Source: Sugiyamaella lignohabitans (taxonomy: Eukaryota; Ascomycota; Dipodascomycetes; Dipodascales; Trichomonascaceae). From it: DNA of 64,000 bases. The translations under genes and the position numbers were made by a program. The notes under the pieces are model-generated. The model was not told the origin of the DNA and made no database searches. It saw only the letters and a program-made list of their open reading frames with translations. Shown here piece by piece: positions 50,772 to 61,671 of this stretch (within the stretch, counting starts at the first letter, position 1; each line of letters begins with the position of its first letter). The stretch is from assembly GCF_001640025.1 (NCBI RefSeq), contig NC_031672.1:4402001-4466000 (forward strand). The letters run 5' to 3'.

Positions 50772-51707
50772 GCCCATGTCTTATAAAAGTAACTAAAATT
50801 TATTTGTAATGTACAAGACCAATTACCGTACTATGTCATTCGCACCTTCGAAGGTATACTGTCATTTGATGTACCTGGGTGTCGAGGAAGTCTGCCTCCG
50901 GCGGCTGGGGCTCTGCCCCAGACCCCGTGGCTCCTCTCGCTACGGTCGAGTCGTTCCTACGTGGGGTATCTCAACTGAACAGAATAGAATGTTTATAGGT
51001 GTCGAGAGTAGGATGAGAACAGGGCCTGGACCTTCGGGGTATATAAGACCTGGTGGATAATAACTCGACGAGCCTGGTAAATGAGATCTAGTTTCTATCT
51101 GTTCCAACGCAGTTTATTTACTCCCGAATAGTTAGTAGCAGTACAGTCAACTTTTGAAGTAACTGTATTTTTTTGTAAACACAACTTATTCAGAAGTCAT
51201 TGTATGCTCTGACAATAGATACAAAGAATAATATAGCTTCTAATCTCTTGGAACTGTCCTCAGTTTATAAGGTCTTAGTTTTATCGCGTTTATTATCTTT
51301 GTTGGTTCGCTTTTGTATCGAATTCGAATTTCTAAGAGGTATCAACTCATGAAGTCAATACAATTGCCTTAAACAAGTGGGTACATCATGTGGAGATTTG
51401 CAGGGACTTCTCATCCTCTAGCAATTCATTTTTCGAGACATTTCAGAAAATCTACATCAAAAGTTTTTTTACATACCAATTTGTTGCTATATTATTTGGA
51501 ATTGTACCAGCAGTTCAAAAACCTAAATTATATGTAGTTAAGTCCTCCAGCCAACGGAAAGATAATGTGCATACACGTTCATCGAGCAGCCTTACAGATA
51601 TAGAACATCGGACCAATCGCGGCTTTCTAAAGACATGTCGAATCGCTGGAATTTAAATGACAGCCAACCGGTTGTGATTTGTATTTTTTTTGTTGAGTTT
51701 TCGCGTG
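50772..51707. other. RPL28 3' flank / YGK1 promoter
   Basis: 936 bp with one GC-rich module near RPL28. The rest is AT-rich upstream DNA of YGK1. No ORF supported. Confidence 0.5.
50893..50953 (+). repeat. GC-rich hairpin element, single left module
   Basis: Loop TCT, inner CTCGCTACGGTCGAGTCG (one change from the family). Sense-oriented to RPL28. Confidence 0.87.
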
Positions 51708-52673
51708 ATGAATCGCGCTATTAGATTAAGGCCTTGTCAAGTGACTAGTAACTTTTCTACTCAGCCTATAAGCAGCATTCCATTGGTGAGCCGCTCGAAT
51801 TTTAATGTTTACATTAGATCAGATCAATTATTTTTAAACTCTACAACGCACTGTCACTACAGTAAATTTACATCCAAACTTTTTAGGGGCAAGTTTCCTG
51901 CTCGCTATTATTCAAGTTTTGGAAACATGACTGAACCTGTTACTCTGGACACTGGTATCTGGAGTCCTGAAAAGGCCATCCCAGACAGCCTCAAACAGTA
52001 TATTTCCCAGCTCCAAGCTGGAGATTCTACTAATCCTTCTCAGGATTTTAAAAACAGTCATCTTTTAATCTTTCTTCATATTATTCAGTTTTTGAAAAGA
52101 ACTAAACGAACTGGTTGGGTCAATTTTGATGTTGAAGGGCCCGAATCTATTGCTGATCACATGTATCGCATGGGTATTATTTGCATGCTTACGGGTAATG
52201 AAGAGTTAAATTCAAGTCGATGTGTGAAAATCGCTCTCGTTCATGATATGGCCGAGTCCTTGGTTGGTGATATCACCCCCGTTGATAATGTTTCCAAGGA
52301 AGAGAAGCATCGTCGCGAATATGAGACTATTGTCTATTTGAGAGATCTCTTAAAACCTTATAATGCCAAGGCTGCTCAAGAGATCTATGATCTTTGGAAT
52401 GAATATGAAAACATTTCCTCTCCTGAAGCTCGTTTTGTTAAAGATGTAGACAAGTTCGAGCTTCTGGTTCAAGCTTATGAATATGAACAACAACACAACA
52501 AGACCAAGGATCTTAGTGATTTTGTTCATGTGCGAAAGCAAATCAAAACCCCTGAAGTCCAAAGCTGGGCCGATACAATCCTCAAACAACGTGAGGGTTT
52601 CTGGCAAGGCACTCCACGACCTGTAACAAAACGAAACACTACTAACATTAATTCCTCTACCTCTAATAATTAG
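51708..52673 (+). CDS. YGK1: HD-domain 5'-deoxynucleotidase (YGK1/HDDC2 family)
   Basis: 321 aa from ATG 51708. It hydrolyses dNMPs to deoxynucleosides in known relatives. The HD metal site is visible: H151 in SIADHMYRM, H179-D180 in LVHDMAESLVGD, and a downstream D in FVKDVDKFELL. The first 73 residues are basic and Ser/Arg-rich without acidic residues until late, like a mitochondrial presequence. A second in-frame ATG (51927, M74) begins exactly where the cytosolic family members start (MTEPVTLDTGIWSPEKAIPDSL). Two isoforms are therefore possible. It converges with ALG7 at 264 bp, without a GC-rich element. Confidence 0.92.
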   Translation: MNRAIRLRPCQVTSNFSTQPISSIPLVSRSNFNVYIRSDQLFLNSTTHCHYSKFTSKLFRGKFPARYYSSFGNMTEPVTLDTGIWSPEKAIPDSLKQYISQLQAGDSTNPSQDFKNSHLLIFLHIIQFLKRTKRTGWVNFDVEGPESIADHMYRMGIICMLTGNEELNSSRCVKIALVHDMAESLVGDITPVDNVSKEEKHRREYETIVYLRDLLKPYNAKAAQEIYDLWNEYENISSPEARFVKDVDKFELLVQAYEYEQQHNKTKDLSDFVHVRKQIKTPEVQSWADTILKQREGFWQGTPRPVTKRNTTNINSSTSNN

Positions 52674-52937
52674 ATTTCCTATTTAAATGCATGCTTTACC
52701 TCACTCTGACAATGAAGGCTCTGCCTCAAGGTCAGAACTACAATCATAATCCGAAGCGGAAAGATATGAATATAAAATAAAACGGTCTATTAGGGGGGTC
52801 ATTATTTTTGGATCAGACTGTAAATGTATAGTAACACTCCAGCCAAGGATCATATTGTTTCAGACAGATAGCCAACTAGTGGGGAGAGGTCTGGATTTTC
52901 ATGTCGATTATTCGCAAAAGCAACAAATTTTGTAGCA

Positions 52938-54311
52938 TTAGAAATTGTCACGACCAAAGACAAGCGCAGCAAGAGTGTGTCGAAGAACGATTGACGCCAG
53001 TCCGCACGTCAGTTGGAGGGATAGCAATACTATAAGAAGAGTGTCCTCGCGCAGAGGACCAAGCCACACCAATGCCAAGTTGATAAGGGTGAGATTTGAA
53101 ATTTCGTAGTGTTTATTAGGTTCAATTTCCCAAAGACCAACCAATCGTAACTTGGCCAATATTTTAAAGATGAGCAGAAGAGGTTTAGAAGGATTTTTTA
53201 GCGTGGCTCGAGACGGTTCCCGAAGACCAGTTTCAGCATTAAATCGTGGAAGTCGATGTCTAGGACAGTCTATGATTTTAAACAGCTGTGGTACACTGTA
53301 CACAAAATTGAAAATCTGGGGAATAAAAAATAGCAGAAGAGTCTTGGAAAAGTGTCCCAAAATTCCAACTACTGCAAAAACCATTCCCGCAAAGTAACAG
53401 AAGGTGTCACCCACAAAAACCTTGGCAGGGAACCAGTTGTGCATCAACAACGCACTTGATACACCCAACAGCGGAAGAAGAAAGTATGCAGACAAGAGAT
53501 GGGTCTCAGCAGCTGGATGAGTAGGATTAACAACAATGTACAGAAGATCGTTCAGCAGAATGCAAATACCAATGACAACTGATTGGCCCACTTCAAGGCC
53601 GTTGATTCCGGCATAGATGTTTATAGAGTTGGGGCAGAATATAGCCACTGATGCCATATACACATAATACAAAACTCCAAGATCAACTGTCGACGAACCA
53701 CTGAATTGAAGAAATGGAGGAATTACGACTTTAGTTACTCCAAAGTCGACATAGTAGACCACTAGTAAAGGCACGGCCGCAATGGCAGGTAAGAAGAACT
53801 TATTTCTCCATCGAATATCAAATAAATCGTCAGCCATACCAAGCAAAAGCATACTTTGGAGACATAATAGTGCGCTTAGATACTCGGCAAGCTTGTTATG
53901 AGGGAACAAATGCATTGGAAGTGTACGACCAGTCAATAAATCAATACCTGGCTCAGTGGCACTCTCCTCGAAGCCTTGGTCTCTGTTACCACCGCCGGAA
54001 GTAGCGGTAACCAGAAATTTGTAAAACATAAATGGAATAAATAATAACATGCAAAAAAGATAAACCAACGCGCACACTGCACCCATTGACTCAGCAAGTA
54101 CTGGTTTATCTTTCTTTGCAACATCTTTGCCAAATAGTCCAACACGAATAAATAGAGGTGCCATTACAGGTATCAACCAGTATGTAATCAGTCCACCCAC
54201 CAGAGAAATTCCAACCGAACTTATCAGAGGGCTCCCTGAAGGATTAAATATTAAGGCTGATCCAGCAGCCAGCACCACGCTGGATGTTCCAATATTCTTG
54301 ATCTTACTCAT
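52938..54311 (-). CDS. ALG7: UDP-GlcNAc:dolichyl-phosphate GlcNAc-1-phosphate transferase
   Basis: 457 aa, ATG at 54311; S. cerevisiae Alg7 is 448 aa. It carries out the first, tunicamycin-sensitive step of N-glycan assembly on the ER membrane. About ten hydrophobic segments are visible. Family motifs: GLFGKDVAKKDKPVLAESMG near the N-terminus, the metal/phosphate-binding GMADDLFDIRWRNK, NIYAGINGLEVGQS, and VFVGDTFCYFAGM. It ends without a classical KKXX signal (VFGRDNF). A perfect 20-bp palindrome lies 210 bp upstream. Confidence 0.96.
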   Translation of the reverse strand: MSKIKNIGTSSVVLAAGSALIFNPSGSPLISSVGISLVGGLITYWLIPVMAPLFIRVGLFGKDVAKKDKPVLAESMGAVCALVYLFCMLLFIPFMFYKFLVTATSGGGNRDQGFEESATEPGIDLLTGRTLPMHLFPHNKLAEYLSALLCLQSMLLLGMADDLFDIRWRNKFFLPAIAAVPLLVVYYVDFGVTKVVIPPFLQFSGSSTVDLGVLYYVYMASVAIFCPNSINIYAGINGLEVGQSVVIGICILLNDLLYIVVNPTHPAAETHLLSAYFLLPLLGVSSALLMHNWFPAKVFVGDTFCYFAGMVFAVVGILGHFSKTLLLFFIPQIFNFVYSVPQLFKIIDCPRHRLPRFNAETGLREPSRATLKNPSKPLLLIFKILAKLRLVGLWEIEPNKHYEISNLTLINLALVWLGPLREDTLLIVLLSLQLTCGLASIVLRHTLAALVFGRDNF

Positions 54312-55753
54312 ATTGACTCAATACACATCTACCACAAGATTCCACAAGATTCCACCAAAAGAGTCTTTAGATGTTGTTAGAGAGTACTCTATATATAGCT
54401 TAAAACTCTCTTCTTCTGGAATGCCCAACCTGGGTCTCGCTTCTTTATATGTGTGCTTTCTCAGCTGGATCTGACATATGGATCAGATAATGGTTCTCGA
54501 AGTGCGCTTGCAGCCGCGTGTATTTTACACGTGTAAAATAATGCACCTCTACCCCTGAAAATCTAATCGGCTTCCTGGTGAAATTGAACCTATATAGACT
54601 ATTGGAATGGTACTACAGAAAATTGATGTGAATGGTTTATTGAAGCGAATTTCCTTATAAGATTTTCTTAATTGAAAGCTCCCAGGATATCGATCTTTCT
54701 GCCTCCAAAGTCAGCTAATATTAAAGTCCCCACTATAATTCGTGCTATAAGCTAGCGGCCATTTCCTGTGGCTCCGTCAGACTGAATAATATTCATCTTT
54801 ACTGAGATGGGATTTTGAAGCACGTTGGCAGAGAAACAAAGTGAGGATCAGGTATCAATCATGATAACAAGGTTAAGCCATGAACCACTGTTACGATGAC
54901 AAAAAACAAGACATCATACCCCAAATTATTAAATCTTGAAGTCTTTCTTTTCAATAAGCCTTCGAAAGGCATCTCTAAAAATCTCTAAAATAAACCACTT
55001 GACTATCATACAAAGCAACCAAACAATTTACCAAAAAAAATCCGTAAGATTGAGTGAAAGCAAATCATATCTGCAACAATTAAGCTGCGAAAAACACCAT
55101 TAAATATAAGTATTTATGCTATTAGGGTCTCAGATGCAGATGATAGTTAACGTATATCAGGAAATGTACCTGCCGATCATTGCTGAAGGCATTTCGGATT
55201 TAGCTACCCAATAACTAATGTAAGATCCTGTTTTCAAGATGTACACAAGAGATATCCTATAGTTGTAGTTTGTTCATTAAATAGAAGCTAGATTCGAGAT
55301 TTAGACAGAAGAAAGAGGTCACTCTTGCCTCAAAGTTTGCAGGGAAGTGACTATATAACTGATAAATTCCAATAACTCATAGTCATGAAGAATGACTTGG
55401 TTGGTCAATTTTTTATGGATATAAAAAATCTTTAGTAAACTCTTCTCAAGCCCAAAGCTTCCCCTGAGTTTTTACATATGGAATCTGTCTTATGAAAGCA
55501 AGTGACTTTTTATCCTTTAAACCGCCTCGTATATGCTTCTACAAGTTCAACGTGCCGACGATTGAACCTGGTCATGTTCGAACGATTGCAGATTCACAGT
55601 CACAAGTGGAAATTGCCTAATAAGGTAATACACCCAATACACTGAAAAGCGACTCACAGGAATCACCGAGCAGCTTCACAGAAATTTGGTCCTATAGAGC
55701 GATTCCACTGCAACAGTTTAGAAGAGAAGTCAACCTCAACACCAAAATTAGAA
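54312..55753. other. ALG7-RPL37 divergent region
   Basis: 1.4 kb, AT-rich, with the 20-bp palindrome at 54521-54540. No GC-rich element, tRNA or ORF could be supported. Confidence 0.5.
54521..54540. promoter_or_regulatory. Perfect 20-bp palindrome upstream of ALG7
   Basis: TATTTTACACGTGTAAAATA, centred on ACACGTGT, 210 bp before the ALG7 start. It is probably a binding site for a dimeric regulator. The identity of the factor is unknown. Confidence 0.5.
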
Positions 55754-56473
55754 ATGACTAGTAAGTTGCGAAATCAATAAGATTAAGTCGATATGAGCAT
55801 GGAGAACAGAATGAAGAGACCATCAGGAGCTATTTCGACAAAAATTAGCTATTCCGGCTGTTAAACCGACACGATAGAAATAAGCATTTTACCTCGAATT
55901 TATTGAAAGAACAATTTATTTGCGTGATGAGTTATCTATTTTCTCGAAGTATACGACATTTCCTAATCCCCACGCTACTGGCTATTTATCAATCGAATGA
56001 TTTGTGGATGACGAAATTACAATTTTCGAGTGTTCAAGTTGAAATTTGATATTGTCTGACGTGATCAGTTTGGGGTACACCATACTATTGTTGAAATTTA
56101 TATGAAAACAACAACAAGCCAACCAAATTCAATCTGAAGAATCGATGAGTTTCTGTTTCTGTTTCTGTTCTTATTGCTAAATGTCGAGTCATTGGATGAT
56201 ATTCAGGGCTGTTTTACTAACATCATACCAGAGGGTACCTCCAGTTTCGGTAAAAGACACAACAAGTCCCACACTTTGTGCAACAGATGTGGTAGACGTT
56301 CTTTCCACATCCAAAAGAAGACCTGTGCCAGCTGTGGTTACCCCGCTGCTAAGACCAGATCTTACAACTGGGGTCAAAAGGCTAAGAGAAGACACACCAC
56401 CGGTACCGGCCGTGAGAGATACCTCAAGCACGTTTCCCGCAGATTCAAGAACGGTTTCCAAACCTCTGTTTAA
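55754..56473 (+). CDS. RPL37: 60S ribosomal protein eL37, two exons
   Basis: Exons 55754-55760 and 56232-56473 give 82 aa. Exon 1 is ATG-ACT-A before GTAAGT (MTK start); the acceptor follows TTTTACTAAC-atcataccAG. The protein [20 protein letters not shown]... has the zinc-ribbon cysteines C19, C22, C34 and C37, and a basic C-terminal half. It is slightly shorter than S. cerevisiae Rpl37 (88 aa) because the last few tail residues are absent. The 471-nt intron and the tiny first exon match the classical RPL37 layout. Confidence 0.95.
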
Positions 56474-56777
56474 ATCCTATCATCATGGTTCACTCTGACC
56501 TACAAAAGATTGGAGAAAAATAATAAATAAAATCTAGTTTTTGTTTACTCATGTGGCTATGTTTAAAAGAATGTTAAATATTTAAGACCGAAATGGGACT
56601 GAGGTTTCGATGGTTCATTTCAGGCCCTGCTCTGTGGGGTGCTGTGTAGACTACTCGAACATAGAATGAAGTTGATGAGTTGTATGTGTAAAGAAGCTCG
56701 CGAAGCGAGCACAACCGGGTCTGGGGCAGCGCCCCAGCCGCCGGAGGCAGAGAGAAAGAAAAGAAGATTCAACGGGT
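56474..56777. other. Convergent RPL37 / LCD1 3' flanks
   Basis: 304 bp with one right-oriented GC-rich module close to the LCD1 stop. Confidence 0.6.
56696..56749 (-). repeat. GC-rich hairpin element, single right module
   Basis: GCTCGC-GAA-GCGAGC then CTGGGGC-AGC-GCCCCAG. The outer end lies 29 bp beyond the LCD1 stop, in sense orientation to LCD1. Confidence 0.88.
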
Positions 56778-59158
56778 TCAAGTAGCGTACATGGATAAAT
56801 AAATCTCGTCAGCCTCGGTGAGGGTGATACATTGTTCGAGGATATCACGGGAGCGGTCGATGACATCAGCGTCAAAACGGACAGCTGGTGACGGCTTGGA
56901 CGGGTCTGGATACTCACTCAGAGCGATGCGAGCCATAGCAACTAGGTTTTCATGACCAGCATCACCGTATAGCGAACGTGTGAGTTGTGGTTTGTCGTCC
57001 GAAAGGGTCCATATGGCATGAAATAGGCGCACAGACGCGTTGACAAATTGAACACGGCCCATATCTGAAGAGTCCTGTGGGCATTCATAGATATCGTCCA
57101 GTTCATGAGATATTGCCTGTGTAAGAGTACCTACCAGCAAACTCTTGTTCACTAGTAAACCTACTCCTCGTCGTAATAATAATGCGGTGAAAAATTGGAT
57201 GATGGTACGCCGTAAGTTGATTGTCTCAAAGGCGTTAGTTATGTACAATTCATAGTTGACATTGCTGTCGTTGTTGCGACCGATATCAAGGCCCTTGGAT
57301 TTGCGGTGAGTCTGAATATACAAAGGAGTGATGGAATTTGATCTTCCAATGCTCGGACTGCCACTATAGTCGCTTTCTAGACCCGCAAATAAGAGGACTA
57401 GAGATTGCTCAAACTTTTGGGACTGTGATATATGACGAACCAGAGTGCTGATAATGAGCTGCTCTTGGTCTAGTTGAGCTTTAGCTCTTGATTCGACTGA
57501 CGGTGTGTTGGGCGAGTCGGTCACAATGGGTCCCAACATGCCCTCAGTTATCGAGGGGATAAGCATTCGTAACGTTTTTACTAGAATGTTGGTTGTTATG
57601 TGATGTTGATTTGGCGACAGCAGAAGACTATTGATCAAACGGAATGGAATCGTCGACCAGCATGCTTTCGAAGAATTTGCATCCAGTGAGCATGACAGGA
57701 CGACCGTCTCAAGAACATCTAAAGCACAAATCATGAGTGATGTTTTGGTCGCCTTTTCTGAATCAATTGTAATACATTTGAACCACGGTATTTCGCTCTC
57801 TGAGGGCAGCGAAAACGGAGAGTTTAAAGTTACTGATAGACCATGCTCTACAAACTGTACAAGCATTCGAATGGTTTCCAGTAAAATGCTTTCGTTTGAA
57901 ATGAAACGTATTGGATCAGCAGCAATGGCTGTATCCAAAAGGTGGAGAACGAGATACCCAGCATCCAGTGGCCATTCATTCTCGTTTACCTCCGGGTTGG
58001 GTTCAAATCTCATGTATGTACACACGTCAATACACCGACGAAAGAAACCTAGGTCACTGTCGCTGGATTTCGATACAAAAACATCGTCAAGCAGATAAGT
58101 GCCTAGTCCGCATGCTTTGAATTTAATTTTATCGAGCATCTGAATTGTGGTTTGTGTACTCTCAGGCAACTTATGTGTCTTGACTGCCATGTAGAAGTCC
58201 ATTTCAAGATTTTTCTGAATATAATCGGATGTGACATTTATAGTTTCGGCGGTAGATGCTAGTTCTAGTCCTGTTATCTCTTTTATTCGATTGGTTGTGG
58301 GAGTCGAGTGCTTGGACACCGACGCTGACCTCGGATGTCTGGCCCCTGGGTCTATGCTGACTTCATCGACCATCACAAAATCACCACCCTCTTCATCTTC
58401 GCCAAACCCTATATCTCTATTCCTGTGAGATTTCGACGGGCTCGATCTCGTGCTGTTACTGACAGGAACTCTTCGCATCTGGCGAAGAGCCTCTTGCCGT
58501 CTCCTTCTTCTCGAAGGTGAGTTGGGAGGGATGTCGAATCCATCTCTAAAACTAGCTTCGAGATCTCGTTTCACTCTCTTTTTGGAAGGACTGTTGTCTG
58601 GTGTTGTCTCCTGTGCACCATTAGCATGTGTAGAATGTCCTGTATCAGTCTGTGCATTAGTAGCAGACTCCACCTTTTCCCGCTTCCCTTTGGATGCTCG
58701 CATGGCCAACGAGACCTCCTGAACCTCGTTGCTCAAAAACATCTTTTCCACCCTGAGTCTCTCGACCTCTTTTTTCAGCACCTCAATCTGTTTCATATGA
58801 TCGTCCTTCGACTTGGTCTGACTGGCAATGAACTCGCCCACTGATCTGGTGTGCTCTTCGTCTTTTCTCGACAAATTTGATCGTAAAATGGCATTCTCGC
58901 CAGTCATAGTCTGTATATTCTTCGCCAATGCATCTTTCTCTGCTAATGCCTATAAAATGTTAGACCGTTTCACCCTCCTTCTGGCGTCTTTAAATACAAA
59001 CATACCCTGGCAAGACTCCGTTTGAGCTCTTCAACAGCATCTGAGCTACTGCCCCTATTCCCAGCCACTACATTCTGACTGCCCCTTGACTTCTGCTGAT
59101 GCTGTAGCCGATCAAGCTCCTCCAAGTCAATATCATCACTGCTCAGGTCGAACGACAT
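56778..59158 (-). CDS. LCD1: DNA-damage checkpoint protein Ddc2/Lcd1 (ATRIP), two exons
   Basis: Exons on the minus strand are 59158-59006 and 58949-56778, giving 774 aa; S. cerevisiae Ddc2 is 747 aa. It is the partner of Mec1/ATR that recruits it to RPA-coated ssDNA. The acidic N-terminus (SFDLSSDDIDLEELDRLQ) resembles the RPA-binding recruitment motif. A coiled coil (about 50-140) follows, then a basic nuclear-signal stretch (SKKRVKRDLE) and a long helical C-terminal domain. Identification rests on layout and motif similarity rather than a strong signature. Intron of 56 nt: GTATGT...TCTAACATTTTATAG. The 5' end faces EMG1. Confidence 0.82.
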
Positions 59159-59262
59159 AGCGACTCGCGAGTAGTTCGCGTACCACTCGTGAACCTCTAT
59201 ATGCAGGTTTAAATTAACCGAGCCGCATCTTGTGGGGCTCCTTATCATGGCTCTTGGAGTCC

Positions 59263-59323
59263 TGCCTCCGGCGGCTGGGGCTCCGCCCCAGACCCCGTGG
59301 CTCCTCTCGCTGCGCTCGAGTCG
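59263..59323 (+). repeat. GC-rich hairpin element, single left module
   Basis: CTGGGGC-TCC-GCCCCAG and inner CTCGCTGCGCTCGAGTCG, 105 bp upstream of the LCD1 start. Confidence 0.88.
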
Positions 59324-59684
59324 GGCTTCTGGGTTCCCATTAGGTCCAATAATAGCAGAAAAGTGATATGATATATATATATAACCCATTACTATTTACA
59401 TAGAGTTGACTGTGAGATTATATGCATCTGAAATAAATACCACAAAATAGCAAGTGATATCTACAAAGGCGTCCAACAAACGCACACACTCTTAGTTAAA
59501 TCCCAACTTAGAGTCAAGAGTCTAGCAAAATTGTTGTCTTTTATCAAAGTGCAATTATTCACAACCGCCTGGTTGCGAATCTGCAGGGTCTTGTCAGACT
59601 CTGCAGACTTTCCTCGACCTGGTTCACACAAACCGTTTCCTTCCATCCCAGCAGTCCCCTAACTAATAGGGAACCCCCTGAAAA

Positions 59685-59745
59685 CGACTCGAGCGCAGCG
59701 AGAGGAGCCACGGGGTCTGGGGCAGAGCCCCAGCCGCCGGAGGCA
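59685..59745 (-). repeat. GC-rich hairpin element, single right module
   Basis: Inner CGACTCGAGCGCAGCGAG, loop AGA, outer end GGAGGCACACCCC. It is inverted relative to the 59263 copy and lies 127 bp before the EMG1 start. Confidence 0.88.
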
Positions 59746-59759
59746 CACCCCCAGACCCC

Positions 59760-59768
59760 TCACGTGAC
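59760..59768. promoter_or_regulatory. TCACGTGAC E-box upstream of EMG1
   Basis: CACGTG-centred site 104 bp before the ATG of this ribosome-biogenesis gene. Confidence 0.45.
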
Positions 59769-59871
59769 ATGGGCAAGGGCACGCCTGATTTGAAATATTT
59801 TTTATATATTTTTCAAGGGCCTTCACATGTTGTAGACTGGAGATCAGATTACGAGAGCAACCGATTCCAAA

Positions 59872-60612
59872 ATGTCATCCCCCGATAACAAACCAGCAAC
59901 CAAGCCAGAGGAGACCGATCCTTCGTTGGTCCCCCAAGCTCCCAAGCCATTGAGCTCGAAAGACAAGAACACAAAGCGACTAATTGTGGTGTTATCCAAC
60001 GCCTGTTTAGAGACTCACAAGATCTCATCGGCCGGTGGAGATAGATACGCTCTTCTCAACTGTGATGACCACCAGGGTTTACTGAAGAAAATGAACAGAG
60101 ATATTGCTGACACCAGACCAGACATTACACACCAGTGCTTATTAACTTTATTGGATTCTCCTATCAACAAGGCTGGTAAGCTGCAAGTATATATCCAGAC
60201 AGCCCGAGGAGTGCTAATCGAGGTCAACCCCAGTGTCAGAATCCCTAGAACTTTTAAGAGATTCTCGGGACTGATGGTCCAACTGCTGCACAGACTGTCA
60301 ATCCGTTCAGTCAATTCTGAAGAGAAGCTCCTTAAAGTCATCAAGAACCCCATCACAGACCATTTGCCCACCAAATGCCGTAAAATCACTCTTTCTTTCG
60401 ATGCAAAGGTACAAAGGGTACAAGATTACGTCGAGACTCTTGATGACGACGAGAGTATATGTGTGTTTGTGGGTGCCATGGCCAAGGGTAAAGACAGCTT
60501 CGCCGACGAGTTCGTCGACGAGAAGATCGGTGTGTCGAACTACCCATTATCAGCCTCTGTCGCATGCAGCAAGTTCTGCCACGGTTGTGAAGATGCCTGG
60601 GGTATCATGTAA
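59872..60612 (+). CDS. EMG1: 18S rRNA pseudouridine N1-methyltransferase Emg1/Nep1
   Basis: 246 aa, ATG at 59872; S. cerevisiae Emg1 is 252 aa. It methylates N1 of the hypermodified pseudouridine in 18S rRNA and is needed for 40S assembly in the nucleolus. SPOUT-family blocks: [67 protein letters not shown], and the C-terminal knot region [16 protein letters not shown]...[15 protein letters not shown]. The disordered N-terminus is short. A sense-oriented GC-rich module begins 78 bp after the stop. Confidence 0.97.
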   Translation: MSSPDNKPATKPEETDPSLVPQAPKPLSSKDKNTKRLIVVLSNACLETHKISSAGGDRYALLNCDDHQGLLKKMNRDIADTRPDITHQCLLTLLDSPINKAGKLQVYIQTARGVLIEVNPSVRIPRTFKRFSGLMVQLLHRLSIRSVNSEEKLLKVIKNPITDHLPTKCRKITLSFDAKVQRVQDYVETLDDDESICVFVGAMAKGKDSFADEFVDEKIGVSNYPLSASVACSKFCHGCEDAWGIM

Positions 60613-60689
60613 TGTAAATTAGTTTTCTCACGACTTTGTAACGCATATATCTAATCATATTTAATGGCATAGACGGTTGGGGGCGGGTG

Positions 60690-60750
60690 TGCCTCTGGCG
60701 GCTGGGGCTCTGCCCCAGACCCCGTGGCTCCTCTCGCTTCGCTCGAGTCG
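60690..60750 (+). repeat. GC-rich hairpin element, single left module
   Basis: Outer end GGGTGTGCCTCTGG (one transition), loop TCT, inner CTCGCTTCGCTCGAGTCG. Sense-oriented to EMG1. Confidence 0.87.
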
Positions 60751-61671
60751 GGCGTGGTGATCCCCGAGTTTATATTTTTCATGTTTGATGGACTGGCTGG
60801 GACTGGTGAGTTTCTGGCTGGAGTTTCAGGTGCGAGAGGGCCATGCTGGGGCATATGTGAGCGCCAATTGGACTTGGACGAAGACTGGGTGAGATGGATA
60901 TGAATTATAGACTGCCGTTCCATGAAAGTCGGAGTGCTATTGTCGAAATATTGGACCCAGGACGAGAATAACCCGAGAACTCATCAAGAAAAGTAGATGA
61001 GGCAGATTCTGAGTGCCGCAGGGTTCAGCCGATTATGTCATTGTCGAGGCGATCCCCCTGAGAACCTGCATGCTAGGGGTACCTGAGAGTTCGCGTGGTG
61101 ACTACGACCGTGGGTCGGTAATTTTCTGAACTTTATTTATAATTATAATGATATTATGATGCCATATGCCAAGTGGCCAAGAAATAAGCCTGCTTATGAG
61201 AAACAATGTTCACATTAAATCGTTATATGAGAGACATGTGCCTATAATTATCTCTTCTATCTTACTATCACTATCGGTGGACATGACGACTTTATCTCGT
61301 TAAGGCGTATGCATAGAAGCGTTTCATATGCAGCAGCAAGACGGCAAGACCGACTGAATATAAATCTTTCAACAGGTTATACCATCGGCAATAAAGCTAA
61401 AAAAAAAGATAGATAATAGAACTACCCGTGGAGATATAGCCAGATTCAAGGTAATTGAATCATGGGACCGCAAAACCGCAACAGAAACGCATTCAAGTCC
61501 CAAAGTCAAAAGGTAACTTTGCTGCTATCATCTGCTGATCGCGAAACTTGACGCTCAAGGCAGTGCAAATCATACGTTATCCAAGATCCATCCAACAAAG
61601 CTCCCAAACCTCAACCATGCCCTCAAAAAAAATCCACAATTTCCCAAATACTCCAATGACCGCCCGACGCC

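Larger units (their letters stand above)
59159..59871. other. LCD1-EMG1 divergent promoter region
   Basis: 713 bp flanked by two oppositely oriented GC-rich modules (59263 left, 59685 right), with about 360 bp of AT-rich sequence between them and a TCACGTGAC site just before EMG1. Confidence 0.55.
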
